A DNA stretch of 26,731 nt from a virus, in the IMG/VR virus record IMGVR_UViG_3300046810_000153, positions 1 through 26,731 of that record; one strand, 5' to 3'. Made by a program: the position numbers and the translations under genes. Of the stretch, positions 19,301 through 25,192 are shown piece after piece. Below the pieces are notes generated by a model, which worked only from the letters and a program-made list of their open reading frames with translations, was not told where the DNA came from and did no database searches. Within the stretch, counting starts at the first letter, position 1. The number at the start of each line of letters is the position of its first letter.

Positions 19301-22300
19301 ACCGTCAAACACATCGAGGCGGCCATCGAGCGGCTGGAAAACCGCCTGAAGAAGATCATTGCCGGCGAAGACAAGGACAAGGTGCTCAACTTTGAAGACC
19401 TGGGCGTGGACCGCCTGTTTGTCGACGAAGGCCATGAGTTCCGCAAGCTGGATTTCCCGACCAATCGCGGCAGCGTGAAGGGCATCACGTCCAAAGGTTC
19501 GCAGCGCGCCATGGACCTGTACATGAAGGTCAGCCACCTGCGCGAGAAAAACCCGGGGCGTGCCCTGGTGATGGCTTCGGGTACGCCCGTGACCAACACC
19601 ATGGGCGAGCTGTTCACCGTGCAACGCTTCTTCCAGCCGGAACAACTGGAAGAAGACGGCGACGGCACCTTTGACGCATGGGCCAACCACTACGGCGAAG
19701 TCGTGGACGGCTTGGAGCAGAACGCGGCCGGGGGCTATGAATCGGTGGCCCGCTTCGCCAAGTTCATCAACGTGCCGGAACTGATGAGCCGTGTCCGCTC
19801 CTTCATGGACATTCTCACCAGCAACCAACTGGGCGACCTGGTGGTGCGCCCCGACGTCGAGGGCGGCGGCCGCAACATCATGGTCACGCCGACCCCGGAC
19901 GGTTACAAGGCCTACCAAAAAGACCTGGAAAACCGGATCAAGGCCATCCGCGCACGCAAAGGCCCGCCAAAAGCCGGCGACGACATCATCCTGAGCGTGA
20001 TTTCGGACGGGCGTTTCTCGGCGATCGACATGCGCTTTGTTGATCCCAAGTTGCCGAGCGACCCGAACAGCAAGCTGAACGTGGTTATCGACAACATGAT
20101 CAAGGCCTACCACGACACGGCCAGCAACCAATACAGCAGCAACGGCAAGGTTGACGAGCTGCCGGGCGCCTCGCAAATGCTGTTTGTCGACATCGGGTTG
20201 GGCGAGCAGTCGGCCGAGAATCGCGGCTTCGACATGAAAGCCTGGATCAAGCGGCGCCTGATCGAGGGCGGCGTGAAGGCGGATCACATCGCGTTCATGC
20301 GCGACAACAAAGCCCACTCGAAAAAGGAACGGCTGTTTGACGACCTGCGTTCGGGCCGCAAACGCATTCTGATTGGCGGCAAGGACATGGAAACCGGCGT
20401 CAACGCGCAAAAGCGCCTGAGCCACCTTCACCACCTGGACGCGCCATGGTTCCCGGCGTCCGTCGAGCAGCGCGAAGGGCGGATCATTCGCCAAGGCAAC
20501 CAGAACCTCAACGTCAACATCAATGCCTACGCCTCGAAGGGTAGCTACGACTCGACGATGTGGGGCATGAATGCCCGCAAGGCGCGCTTCATCGAGCAGG
20601 CCATGACCGGCGATACCAGCCTGCGCTCCATGGATGACGTCAGCGAAGCGAGCGCCTTTGAAATGGCCGCCGCGCTGGCTTCGGGTGATGAACGCTACCT
20701 GCAACTGGCCGGGCTCAAGGGCGACGTGGAACGCTTGAACCGCCTGTACTCGGCGCACATCGATGACCAACGCCGCCTGCGCACCGAGAAGATGGGCACC
20801 GAATCGACCCTCAAGCACAACACCCAGCAGGTGAAGGCGCTTCAGGACGCGATCGACAAGCGCGAGCCGATCAAGGCCGGCGAGTTTGCCGGGAAAGTGG
20901 GCAAAACCACCTACGACAAGCGCGACGAGTTCAGCGTGGCCTTGCACAACGAGTTCAAGGCGCTGGCCGAGTCGTACACCCCGGGCGAGCAGGTGCTGGG
21001 CAGCATCGGCGGTTTCCCGATCCTGTACAACGGCGTGGAGCTGCGCGGGGGCAACTTCGCCGCTGATGCGTCGATCGACGTTGCCGGCAACCCTGACCCG
21101 TTGATTGTGTTCCCGATCGAGCCCAACGCCGCTATCAACGGGATTGCCACCCGTGCCGCTAACCAGGTGAACGGCCTCGAATACCAGATGAGCCGGCGCA
21201 AAGAGCAGATGGCCGAGGCCGAGGACAAGCTGAAGAAGATCGATCGCCGGTTGGGCGCAGCGTTCCCGGAAATGAGCGAGCTGGCCGAGAAGCGCGAACA
21301 ACTGCAAGACCTGGAAAGCGAGCTGGAAGCCGAAAGCAAGGCCAACGCGGCCGCCGAATCGGCCGGTGCCCCGGTGCCCGGCAGCGAAATCGCCGGAGCG
21401 GTGAACCCTGCCGCGAAAATGTCGGTGCGTGAAGACCTGCCGGCGACACCAGAGAGCACGGGCGTGCGCGAAGCAATCACTCGAGGCGAGTTTGGCCCGC
21501 AAGTGCGCAAGCTGATCGATGCTGGGCAGGTGGTTATTCATGACACCGAGAAAACCTTGCCAGCGTCTGCCGGCAAGGTCAGCGGCATTCAGGCCGTGAC
21601 CACTCCCGATGGGGTTGTCCATCTGGTGGCCAGCAACCTGACGCCGGCCACAGCCCCGGGCGTGTTGCTCCATGAAATGTTCCACAGCGGCGCCAAGTCC
21701 CTACTCGGCACGCCACGTTGGAACGCGATGATGAATCGTTTGGACGCTTTGCTGCGCCAGGCCAAGCAATCGACCGGCAAAGCCCGCAATGTCTATGACC
21801 GGGCCGCCGAGCGTGTCGCCAAGGCCCAAGCGCGTGGCGCTGTGCCGGCTGACTTGACGGCTGAAGAGTTCGGCGCCTACGCGATCGAGGAATACGAGAA
21901 GCTGCCGGCCGCGTTCAAGAAGTGGGCCGACGACGTGGTGGGCATGCTCAAACACTGGCTCCTGAATCGCTTCGGCCTGCAAGCGGGCCGCGTGACCCCG
22001 GGGCAACTGCGCGCCCTGGCCGTTGACGCTTTGCGCTCCAAGGTCGCCGAGCAAACTCACGAAGATTCAGTGATTCCAGATCCTCGCTACTCCGTGCTGT
22101 CGGACAACACCGCCTTGGCCGATGCCACGGCCGCGCTGACCGCGCCAAAGCAGATCAAGCCGGACGCCATCGGGCAATTGAGTGACGACATCGGCCGCGT
22201 GGCGAAGTTTGTCCTTCACCCTCGCCAGATCGCGTCCTTGCACAAGCCTTTCACGCCGGTCTACAACACCGCGATCCAACAGTTTGAAATGCGTGATGCG

Positions 22301-25075
22301 CTGATCGATGAGCTGCAACGCGACCACAAGGCCTATGACCTGCTGCCACAGGCGAGCAAAGCCAAGGTCAACGCCGTGCTGGAGCTGGGCCGCCTGTACA
22401 ACGCGACCTACCACGACAAGGCGCTGAAAGCCGGCATTGCCCACACCGGCACCAAAACCGTGGTCAAGAAGGACGAGGACGGCAAGCCGTACCGCGTGCA
22501 AGAGCCGGTACAGGCGCTGCTGTCGGTGCGCGGCGAAGTGCATAAGCTCAACGACGCTGAAGTCGAGGCGTACCTGGGCTTGCGCGATATGTTCGACAAC
22601 GCCCTGGACAAGTTCCGCGATCAAACCCTGACCGACTTCGGTTTCCCGGAACTGGCGGGCATGAAAAACCCGTCTGAAGCGCTGAAGGCCATGATCACCC
22701 CGGATATGTCGCCGCTCAAGCAAACCCGCATCGAAGGCGTGGCGCGCTTTATTGGGGAGATCGAGCAAGCCAAGCGTGGCGGGTACGTGCCGTTTGCCCG
22801 CTACGGCGATTACGTGGTCGCGGTCAAGGAACAAGAGCTGCCGCTGAACCTGATCAAGGACACGTTCAACGGTGGTTGGATCACCCGCGACCTGCCCAAG
22901 GCGTACCACCAGTTCCTCGAAGACCTGGGCGCCAAGTACGACAACTCGGAAGAGGGCTACCGCCTCGATGAGGCCCAGCGCAAGGCGCTGATCGGCGAGA
23001 ACGAGAAGACGGTACACAGCACCAAAGTGGAGTTCACGCTGAAAGACAAGGCGCTGATCAAGGCCGGGCGCCCGGTGCAAGAGCTGCCGAGCGTGAAAAA
23101 AGCGCTGGCCGATGCCGAGAAAATGAAGGAGGGCAAGCCGAACCGGCGCGTGGTGGCGTTTGAAGCGATCCAGAAACAGCCTGACGGCGGCGTGAAGTTG
23201 GCTGATGTCGACGCGCTGGCCGAGGTGGCCATGCTGGACACTGACACTTGGGATGCCGTGCGCGAGCAGTTGGGCGATGCGATCAAGGGCCGCTCGTTCC
23301 GCAAACACTTCTTCCAGTCCGACAACGTACCCGGCTACACCGGAGACTTTGAACGGGCGATCGCCGACTACATGGCCGGCATGTCCGGCTACCTGGCTCG
23401 CCGGCACTACAACAACGCATGGGACAACGCGCTGACCAAGGTCAAGGCGCCGCGCCTGTTCGACTACGCGAGCAAGTACCGCGCCTACGTCAACGAGCCG
23501 CATGAAGAGCTGGCCATGCTGCGCCAAGTGGGTTTCCTCTCCTACATCGCGGGTGTGCCGGCGACGGCATTTGCCAACCTGACCCAACCGCTCCTGCTGA
23601 CGCTGCCGGTGCTGGGCCAGATTGCCCCGCAGCACCTGGTCATGCGCGAAATGGCCCGGGCGTACAAAGATGCCCTGGCCATGGCCCGTGTGAACAAAAA
23701 GACCGGCTTGGACTTCTTCGACCCGGACGCCGCGCCGGCTGACCTCAAAGGCACCCTGCGCGAGGCGTGGGCCGAGGGCATGTTCGTGCCGCTGCAAACC
23801 TACGAGGTCATGGCCACCGCCCGTACCGGCAACGCCAAGGGCCGGAAACTGGCTCGCCGGTTTAACAAGGTGGTGGAAGCCACGGCCGCGCTGTTTTCCT
23901 TTGCCGAACGCTTGAACCGGCTGGTCACGTTCATGACGGCGGCTCGCTTGTCCCAGCGCCCGGCCGTCAAAGCCAACATGCAGAAGGTCTACGGCAAAAA
24001 CCCGCTGGCCAAGGCCATGATGCGCAACTGGAGCGCCAAGGCACTGGGCGAGTTCATGATTGATGAAACCCAGTTCCGCATGGGCAAGGCCAACCGGCCG
24101 GTGGTGTCGCGTGGTGTCGGCTCTGCGCTCATGCAGTTCAAGGGCTTCATGATGCAATCGCTGGAAACCTGGTTCCGTCTGGCCACGCAAAACGGCAAGC
24201 AAGGCGTTAAGGCCGCTGCGCTGTCGATTGGCCTGATGGCATTGCTGGGCGGGTTGTGGGGCATGCCCGGGGCCGACGACCTGCGCGACATCATCGAGAA
24301 GGTGTACAAGCAGATCACCAAGCAGGACTTGGACCTCAAGACCGAGTTGCGCCAGGCGCTGTACGAGCTGACCGGGCAGCGCTGGATTGGCGAAGTCGCG
24401 AGCAAAGGCGCGACCTATCCGTTCGGCCTCGACCTGTCGCGTATCGGCATGGGCAACATCGCGCCGGACAGTCCATTGCAGATGTTTGGTATCCCGGCAG
24501 ACCTGTTTATTGGGCGTGGCGGCCGGGCCTTTGAAAAAGGCTCGCACGGCGATTTACTCGGCGCCGCAGGGGAGTTCCTGCCGAACTTCCTGAAAAATCC
24601 GATCACGGCCTACGGCTGGAGCCAAGACGGCGTGCGTGACAGCGCGGGGCGGATGTCCCTCGGGGCTGACCAGATCGGTGCCGGCGAAGTGGCGTCCAAG
24701 GCTTTGGGCTTCCAACCCACGCAGATTACCAACGTGCGTGACTACGAGTACGCCCAACGGCGCATGGAAACCGCCAACGACAAGCTGAAGGCCGATTACG
24801 TGGCGCGCATTGCCAAGGCGATCGCCACTGCCGAGAAACACCCGGATAAAGCGGCCGAGGCGCAGGCTGAACTTGCAGAGATTAACCAGGAGCTGGAAGA
24901 GCGCAACGCGAACGCCACGCCAGAGAATCAAATTCTGCTAGGGCGCACGGCGATCAAAAATCGCATTCAGCGTGAAATGGGCGGTGTTGGGGAAACATGG
25001 GGTCATGAGCGCAAACAGGCACGGGGCGCTTCGGAGCAAATGCGCAAGGCGTTTGGGCTGAGCAAACCCGAATAA
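10334..25075 (+). CDS. Giant polyvalent phage protein (4913 residues): lytic transglycosylase, two DNA methyltransferases, SNF2 helicase and metallopeptidase-like domain
   Basis: One uninterrupted frame. Start GTG 10334 has GAGGG (10322-10326) seven bases upstream. Domains in order: SLT transglycosylase (~55-172); hydrophobic helical section (~430-590); nine [IV]PTL repeats (772-866) and Pro/Ala linkers; C5-cytosine methyltransferase (~1325-1530); a conserved helical module ending YLKSWYMGVKYDP (~1862-1940); a low-complexity linker; N6-adenine methyltransferase with NPPF (~2056-2330); SNF2-type helicase (~2855-3430); coiled coil (~3615-3680); HEMFH peptidase-like domain (3780-3784); and a C-terminal region with hydrophobic segments (~4398-4435, ~4625-4646). 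This matches the polyvalent protein concept of Iyer and colleagues (2017): virion proteins injected with DNA carry protective and host-targeting enzymes. The P1 DarB antirestriction protein has a similar methylase-helicase core. Likely role: a packaged protein that opens peptidoglycan and shields phage DNA from restriction (inference). It could be cleaved after translation. Confidence 0.92.
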   Translation: MAENLFLKTPTTATGSVPVAPPVPEFNFSSRRSSPDAGGMPSAAASLSQGMLPPPDLQPLFEQASSTYGVPINVLAALAQQESSYRADAVGVDTKWGKAKGLMQYIDPTAKGMGINAMDAAQSIDAAAKQFKDRLDKGYTVQEAIAAHHGGDDRAQWGPKTAKYVQDVMGKAGTIDQEMTAGKILSEAQNQQDIPGLQAQADAEEPGRYKVMTEADAAHYIKRQDLASGKGALENAKNAIGGYDAPSPLTIPIQQRAEELVNGQQPPSPLTVTNQARAKAGFGPRDDLPPDDFMAATSKQLQNFGPHMRNAVGGMIRSYGEQVDDQTLVSNAQNAGIIDRMKDSGALTMVQDERGNFTPTLPDGKPADVSAMAAYIRQNAPDLMTPDEAGTMLGMKPNEVSAYGRKMSKEARRDELKVNPDGPLAKYGSMIIGSTAEMAPAILTGMVTRNPKLALSMIGGQVYGQSYNEARGKLNPQDAATYAILQAAAEAIPEALPLHYILKPGVNIFKGMLKAGTAEALQEEFTQLIQTGLDKGSINPNMTWEEARQQLIDAPIVGFGSGAAMHAGAQGLQKGAEALKSPGAKLGDVLNDEVNRTDISGGTSEEAVRRLDPNNYQGEQTGPGEQVWNPGEKPAPGPVGSLAHAASLATQSQDAQRVTVQTPTGPVTGTLESYQPGQKDSWEARVLSDDGQYYHYTDKDGVTITPEGPAPGETPLASEPAADEQPMASDTLSPFERNQLRAAGYDDDQLGAMTDEEGQQALWQMELDGSHIPTLTDEVDIPTLTDRVDGPIPTLTDVVKKGVDIPTLTDVVKPGPIPTLTDVVKKGVEIPTLHDEVEVPTLTDVVEKGVEIPTLTEEVPTLKNVVAPPGTPDYTAMDFPQLRAALKETAADIKVAPKNASLQVKRKAIEKAILAKSKEVAKPVEPANAEAQPANAEAQPANAAEPVANVAKAAKTEETTKPVKWFGSRAKAEGYIFAKDMRDTHEVVDVGKSRFEVREIGQAEPVEAEPAGKPDSRAERRKLPSAVEGELHTALHTLNMAEERLKRAFRARGKDDPVVQALVEELRPGIAKARETLRKVERSAVESGADYNKVLAETDGVPDLSAYGLDDSPAEAAPEAKPVEAAPAVEKAAAKTPQQKAKVLKAKRQEETRVTLGVKEGEKFTMSADVGYATAGRTYTLDTIGSDGVAYVSGEGGSTTNLSRADLISAVNKGVTFSKIGEASNTEAEKPKAPVSTAPEHAHVGVDDRELGEIVAEFDAALEESQDPDDQVHHLFDAPAKNEVVRLKDKAMVYQKDHGWMTLDEAKAQIAEWKAHTNAQYDDQDSRIANSERVVLSFFDLSGKWSQPWEEAGYQVYRFDIQDDPVMGDVHNFSTEFFNDWFGNFEGQDVYAILSANPCTDFAVSGARHFAAKDADGRTVASVKLVHQTLAAIEYFKPAIWAIENPVGRIEKLGSLPPWRLSFDPYHLGDPYTKKTLIWGRFNADLPVAPVEPTEGSKMHSQYGGKSIATKNARSATPEGFSYGFFMANNAIDNPVMAISNKYDRLDPDAIAGAVDAGMTEQDIDEVVEDFYYQDLDDAAANEALREATAERTDEDVEDAEVVEPAEAPAAEPEPGDLIGQEIEKAKQRMMRLRREGADQTKLLAAETRLRKMRTAAVQADDWIEAARAGDESALAKLEEAGFIDTADALRAEPKSKTALLAELKTELGALADRAMDAGQGKMSGQLRGFTLGMKATDSNLSRAWVDEVVADSKKRVERAEKASAKTKPEKAPAPAPKKGPKALGKNSDGKVVFEDENGVRSVADSGVRIEEKVTLRPTRAGMQVSIEDREDRFKTTEELAAEQAQAAPAEAPKPVENTIFTEDAAAKARAILKAKLNGSQLNSGIDPEILQAGITLAGYHIEKGARSFAAYAKAMVEDLGDVVKPYLKSWYMGVKYDPRATGFTGMSSAGDVEDFDVDAVNTDEATPDDISTAKADGSANADGQQPDDRQADGTSGNTGAVGKRPDGGLRGERGERPADGAKPTSGKSRPGQTELPVSDDSRSGPATGARADQRNYRIQPGELKRTGSWKATAEQNVKIVELVKQILSENRQATPEEKALLTKFTGWGASEIANGVFPDKYGRYKDPSWQALGERLKAAMTPEEYAQARRSTQYAHYTSEPIIRSVYAALDRLGFNGGQVLEPGMGIGLFNGLMPDAIASNSSYTGVEYDTFTGNIGKLLYPQSNILIGDYAQTKLPRDFFDAAIGNPPFSQTKVQGDPEYRKQAFLLHDYFFAKTIDRVKPGGLLVFVTSKGTMDKASDRARKYLMERADLVGAIRLPQTAFKDNAGTEVVTDVIFLRKRDTDELPLGKEWGGLAEVPTAQGPAMVNQYFAAHPEMVLGRHAKTGSMYRADEYTVEPIEGGDIEQQFAKAIENLPENIYRPPQGSPAEAAAVQRRDYDPKIKKEGGVYVADDGTLMQVSSGQGTPLVNRMGSNGQDIDLKPREVEWLKGWAGVRDALKQAQYDQLNDGPWEKSLKALNKTYDAFTKTHGPLMSHTISERESENEDGTVTTTVMRRFKNDPLIRLDVEGPLASALENYDTEGNISKAPVLLGRTINKPSAPTITSTQDAMFVSLNDLGRFDLAHVAKLAGKTEAEAIDELGTAIYQDPSAGWTTADDYLSGNVRRKLHEAEAAARLNKDYARNVEPLKNVQPRALAPQDITVQLGSAWVPPTDIENFAAEVMGEKYSIRYLPKAAQWTVDGASSRVSEWGTGDKKSGDILEGVLNNRQMKVTYKDAEGKTHTDAEGTEKVNDIAKKLRAEFKRWIWKDKHRADRLATYYNENYNNIAPREFDGSHLTLPGVSARFNLRPHQKRGIWRTIQQGDTYYAHAVGAGKTFTMIAAGMEERRLGLSKKPMYVVPNHMLAQFSKEFLELYPTAQIMVADEQNFHTNNRRKFVAQAALNDPDAIVITHSAFGRIGMSPEFSQRFITEQIDDWKAALDEADKSDRVTVKHIEAAIERLENRLKKIIAGEDKDKVLNFEDLGVDRLFVDEGHEFRKLDFPTNRGSVKGITSKGSQRAMDLYMKVSHLREKNPGRALVMASGTPVTNTMGELFTVQRFFQPEQLEEDGDGTFDAWANHYGEVVDGLEQNAAGGYESVARFAKFINVPELMSRVRSFMDILTSNQLGDLVVRPDVEGGGRNIMVTPTPDGYKAYQKDLENRIKAIRARKGPPKAGDDIILSVISDGRFSAIDMRFVDPKLPSDPNSKLNVVIDNMIKAYHDTASNQYSSNGKVDELPGASQMLFVDIGLGEQSAENRGFDMKAWIKRRLIEGGVKADHIAFMRDNKAHSKKERLFDDLRSGRKRILIGGKDMETGVNAQKRLSHLHHLDAPWFPASVEQREGRIIRQGNQNLNVNINAYASKGSYDSTMWGMNARKARFIEQAMTGDTSLRSMDDVSEASAFEMAAALASGDERYLQLAGLKGDVERLNRLYSAHIDDQRRLRTEKMGTESTLKHNTQQVKALQDAIDKREPIKAGEFAGKVGKTTYDKRDEFSVALHNEFKALAESYTPGEQVLGSIGGFPILYNGVELRGGNFAADASIDVAGNPDPLIVFPIEPNAAINGIATRAANQVNGLEYQMSRRKEQMAEAEDKLKKIDRRLGAAFPEMSELAEKREQLQDLESELEAESKANAAAESAGAPVPGSEIAGAVNPAAKMSVREDLPATPESTGVREAITRGEFGPQVRKLIDAGQVVIHDTEKTLPASAGKVSGIQAVTTPDGVVHLVASNLTPATAPGVLLHEMFHSGAKSLLGTPRWNAMMNRLDALLRQAKQSTGKARNVYDRAAERVAKAQARGAVPADLTAEEFGAYAIEEYEKLPAAFKKWADDVVGMLKHWLLNRFGLQAGRVTPGQLRALAVDALRSKVAEQTHEDSVIPDPRYSVLSDNTALADATAALTAPKQIKPDAIGQLSDDIGRVAKFVLHPRQIASLHKPFTPVYNTAIQQFEMRDALIDELQRDHKAYDLLPQASKAKVNAVLELGRLYNATYHDKALKAGIAHTGTKTVVKKDEDGKPYRVQEPVQALLSVRGEVHKLNDAEVEAYLGLRDMFDNALDKFRDQTLTDFGFPELAGMKNPSEALKAMITPDMSPLKQTRIEGVARFIGEIEQAKRGGYVPFARYGDYVVAVKEQELPLNLIKDTFNGGWITRDLPKAYHQFLEDLGAKYDNSEEGYRLDEAQRKALIGENEKTVHSTKVEFTLKDKALIKAGRPVQELPSVKKALADAEKMKEGKPNRRVVAFEAIQKQPDGGVKLADVDALAEVAMLDTDTWDAVREQLGDAIKGRSFRKHFFQSDNVPGYTGDFERAIADYMAGMSGYLARRHYNNAWDNALTKVKAPRLFDYASKYRAYVNEPHEELAMLRQVGFLSYIAGVPATAFANLTQPLLLTLPVLGQIAPQHLVMREMARAYKDALAMARVNKKTGLDFFDPDAAPADLKGTLREAWAEGMFVPLQTYEVMATARTGNAKGRKLARRFNKVVEATAALFSFAERLNRLVTFMTAARLSQRPAVKANMQKVYGKNPLAKAMMRNWSAKALGEFMIDETQFRMGKANRPVVSRGVGSALMQFKGFMMQSLETWFRLATQNGKQGVKAAALSIGLMALLGGLWGMPGADDLRDIIEKVYKQITKQDLDLKTELRQALYELTGQRWIGEVASKGATYPFGLDLSRIGMGNIAPDSPLQMFGIPADLFIGRGGRAFEKGSHGDLLGAAGEFLPNFLKNPITAYGWSQDGVRDSAGRMSLGADQIGAGEVASKALGFQPTQITNVRDYEYAQRRMETANDKLKADYVARIAKAIATAEKHPDKAAEAQAELAEINQELEERNANATPENQILLGRTAIKNRIQREMGGVGETWGHERKQARGASEQMRKAFGLSKPE
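10496..10849 (+). other. Domain: SLT-type lytic transglycosylase (giant protein residues ~55-172)
   Basis: The region reads PLFEQASSTYGVPINVLAALAQQESSYRADAVG, in which E82-S83 is the catalytic Glu-Ser pair of SLT domains. It is followed by GLMQYIDPTA (101-110; family consensus GLMQ) and AHHGGD (147-152), which takes the place of the usual AYNAG, with a late Tyr (Y164). The domain would cut peptidoglycan during genome entry, as internal virion transglycosylases do. Its N-terminal place in a virion-type protein is typical. The replacement in the AYNAG motif is mild and should keep the fold. Confidence 0.85.
11621..12103 (+). other. Domain: hydrophobic helical region of giant protein (residues ~430-590)
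   Basis: Residues 430-470 run MIIGSTAEMAPAILTGM, then a short polar hinge, then LALSMIGGQVYGQSYNEAR. They are followed by helices QDAATYAILQAAAEAIPEALPLHYIL and TAEALQEEFTQLIQTGLDKG, and a glycine-rich end (IVGFGSGAAMHAGAQG). Small residues (Gly, Ala, Ser) dominate and two segments are hydrophobic enough to insert into a membrane. Similar sections occur in polyvalent and tape-measure-like ejected proteins, where they may form a membrane passage. Function here is inferred from composition only. Confidence 0.45.
12647..12931 (+). repeat. Nine-copy [IV]PTL(T/H)(D/E/N)xV peptide repeat inside the giant gene
   Basis: Residues 772-866 hold nine copies of a short unit: IPTLTDEV, IPTLTDRV, IPTLTDVV (three times), IPTLHDEV, VPTLTDVV, IPTLTEEV (shared boundary) and VPTLKNVV. 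Spacers of 1-5 residues are often KKGVD/E or a single acidic residue. At DNA level copies diverge in third positions, so the array is old or kept by selection at protein level. The unit would form an extended or beta-strand array and is probably a spacer or a binding array. I do not recognise it as a named domain. Confidence 0.8.
13109..13163 (+). repeat. 21-bp tandem repeat encoding PANAEAQ units
   Basis: Two identical 21-base units (13109-13129 and 13130-13150) and a partial third (13151-13163) encode PANAEAQ-PANAEAQ-PANA. Because the unit is a multiple of three the frame is kept, and near-perfect DNA identity points to recent slippage. It lies in a Pro/Ala-rich linker between the PTL-repeat section and the next folded part of the giant protein. 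Copy number may vary between related elements. Confidence 0.85.
14306..14923 (+). other. Domain: C5-cytosine DNA methyltransferase (giant protein residues ~1325-1530)
   Basis: VLSFFDLSG (1336-1343, with D1340 in the SAM motif I), WEEAGYQVYRFDIQDD (motif II), ANPCTDFA with P1398-C1399 as catalytic motif IV, and AIENPVG with E1444-N1445-P1446 as motif VI are all in the correct order and spacing. LGDPYTKKTLIWG follows as in phage Dcm-like enzymes. There is no obvious long target recognition domain or QRR motif VIII, so specificity may be relaxed or may depend on a neighbouring part of the polyprotein. The likely product is 5-methylcytosine in the phage DNA, protecting it from restriction. Confidence 0.85.
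16239..16526 (+). CDS. Nested out-of-frame ORF (95 codons) inside the giant gene
   Basis: ATG 16239 is preceded by GAGG (16226-16229) with nine bases between, and the ORF runs in the +1 frame relative to the giant gene. The product (TSAQLRQMVLQMLTDSNPTT..., LDKLNYQFQTIPEVALQQV) reads like a compact helical protein rich in Gln, Leu and Met. By my hand count about 70 of its 95 codons end in G or C. In the same stretch only about 32 of 87 giant-gene codons do, although the giant gene is strongly G/C-ending on both sides. The giant frame here encodes a low-complexity Gly/Arg/Asp/Pro linker. This is the pattern expected of a real gene overlapped by a linker. The family is not recognised; expression is unproven. 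Confidence 0.6.
   Translation: MTSAQLRQMVLQMLTDSNPTTVKRMERAGTLVPLVNGLMADYAESVESARQMALSQQAGNRDLDKLNYQFQTIPEVALQQVQERINATTGFSQAS
16499..17323 (+). other. Domain: N6-adenine DNA methyltransferase, DarB-like (giant protein residues ~2056-2330)
   Basis: The domain starts NYRIQPGELKRTGSW and includes LTKFTGWGASEIANGVFP, which is characteristic of the DarB-type methylase region. SAM motif I is LEPGMGIGLF (2182-2191). The catalytic motif is NPPF (2248-2251), followed by VKPGGLLVFVTSKGTMDK and VGAIRLPQTAFKDNAGTEV. NPPF/NPPY enzymes methylate exocyclic amino groups, usually N6 of adenine. Fused to a helicase this resembles P1 DarB, which protects DNA from type I restriction in cis after injection. Target sequence unknown. 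Confidence 0.85.
18896..20623 (+). other. Domain: SNF2/SF2-type helicase-like ATPase (giant protein residues ~2855-3430)
   Basis: Motifs in order: LRPHQKRGIW (Q-motif region), Walker A VGAGKT (2871-2876), MYVVPNHMLAQFSKEFLELYP (motif Ia), VDEGH (D3031-E3032-G3033-H3034, motif II), SGTPVTN (3082-3088, motif III), and EQREGRIIRQGNQN (motif VI, starting around E3378). All catalytic elements are present. DNA translocation with the linked methyltransferase would allow fast modification or displacement of host restriction complexes from entering DNA (inference from DarB-like architecture). A Lys/Glu-rich helical section follows. Confidence 0.88.
21431..22063 (+). other. Domain: HExxH metallopeptidase-like (giant protein residues ~3700-3910)
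   Basis: The core is VVHLVASNLTPATAPGVLLHEMFHSGAKSLLG with H3780-E3781-M-F-H3784, a zincin motif that places two metal ligands and the catalytic Glu. The third ligand is not certain; candidates lie in the following helices, such as EEFGAYAIEEY. The domain follows the helicase and a coiled coil. It may release domains of the polyprotein or cleave host proteins after injection. Metallopeptidase-like domains are known in polyvalent proteins. Confidence 0.65.
23501..24313 (+). other. Domain: hydrophobic C-terminal part of giant protein (LPD38-like)
   Basis: Residues ~4390-4660 contain LSYIAGVPATAFANLTQPLLLTLPVLGQI, SALMQFKGFMMQSLETWFRLATQ and AAALSIGLMALLGGLWGMPG, with hydrophobic segments separated by amphipathic helices. 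I recall this pattern from the C-termini of large polyvalent proteins (possibly Pfam LPD38), but I cannot confirm the number. It may anchor the protein to the inner membrane or to the internal core of the virion. Confidence 0.45.
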
Positions 25076-25090
25076 CCACGTATGATGTCT

Positions 25091-25130
25091 CGTACCGATG
25101 GTGGGCACCCTCGGGTGTCCACCAGATACG
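25091..25130. repeat. Inverted repeat between convergent genes, candidate terminator or structured element
   Basis: GGTGGGCACCC (25100-25110) and GGGTGTCCACC (25113-25123) form an 11-base imperfect palindrome around two bases, extended outward by CGTA (25091-25094) and TACG (25127-25130). It begins 15 bases after the giant gene's stop. It lacks a T-run on either strand, so a classical intrinsic terminator is not supported; a factor-dependent stop, mRNA end protection or a protein-binding palindrome is possible. Confidence 0.5.
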
Positions 25131-25166
25131 TCCTGAGAACTGGCGCGTAATCCGGCCTCGGGACGT

Positions 25167-25192
25167 CCAACATGCGGCGGTGCGCGTGTTGG
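25167..25192. repeat. Second inverted repeat in the convergent gap
   Basis: CCAACATGCG (25167-25176) pairs with CGCGTGTTGG (25183-25192): ten base pairs including one G-T, with the six-base loop GCGGTG. A weaker third repeat, CGGTG/CACCG, lies at 25202-25219. Together with the palindrome at 25091-25130 these fill most of the 170 bases between the giant gene and the alpA-like gene. No small ORF with a good start is seen here. Confidence 0.45.

Noticed and set aside
18563-21685. Antisense open frame of 1040 codons opposite the helicase region
   Set aside because: Opposite a region with complete helicase motifs; no ribosome binding site or recognisable domain.
22067-24547. Antisense open frame of 826 codons opposite the C-terminal part of the giant gene
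   Set aside because: Repetitive Val/Gln/His/Leu composition, no start signal and no domain.
25100-25123. Intrinsic terminator for the giant gene
   Set aside because: The stem is strong but no T-run follows on either strand, so it is listed only as an inverted repeat.
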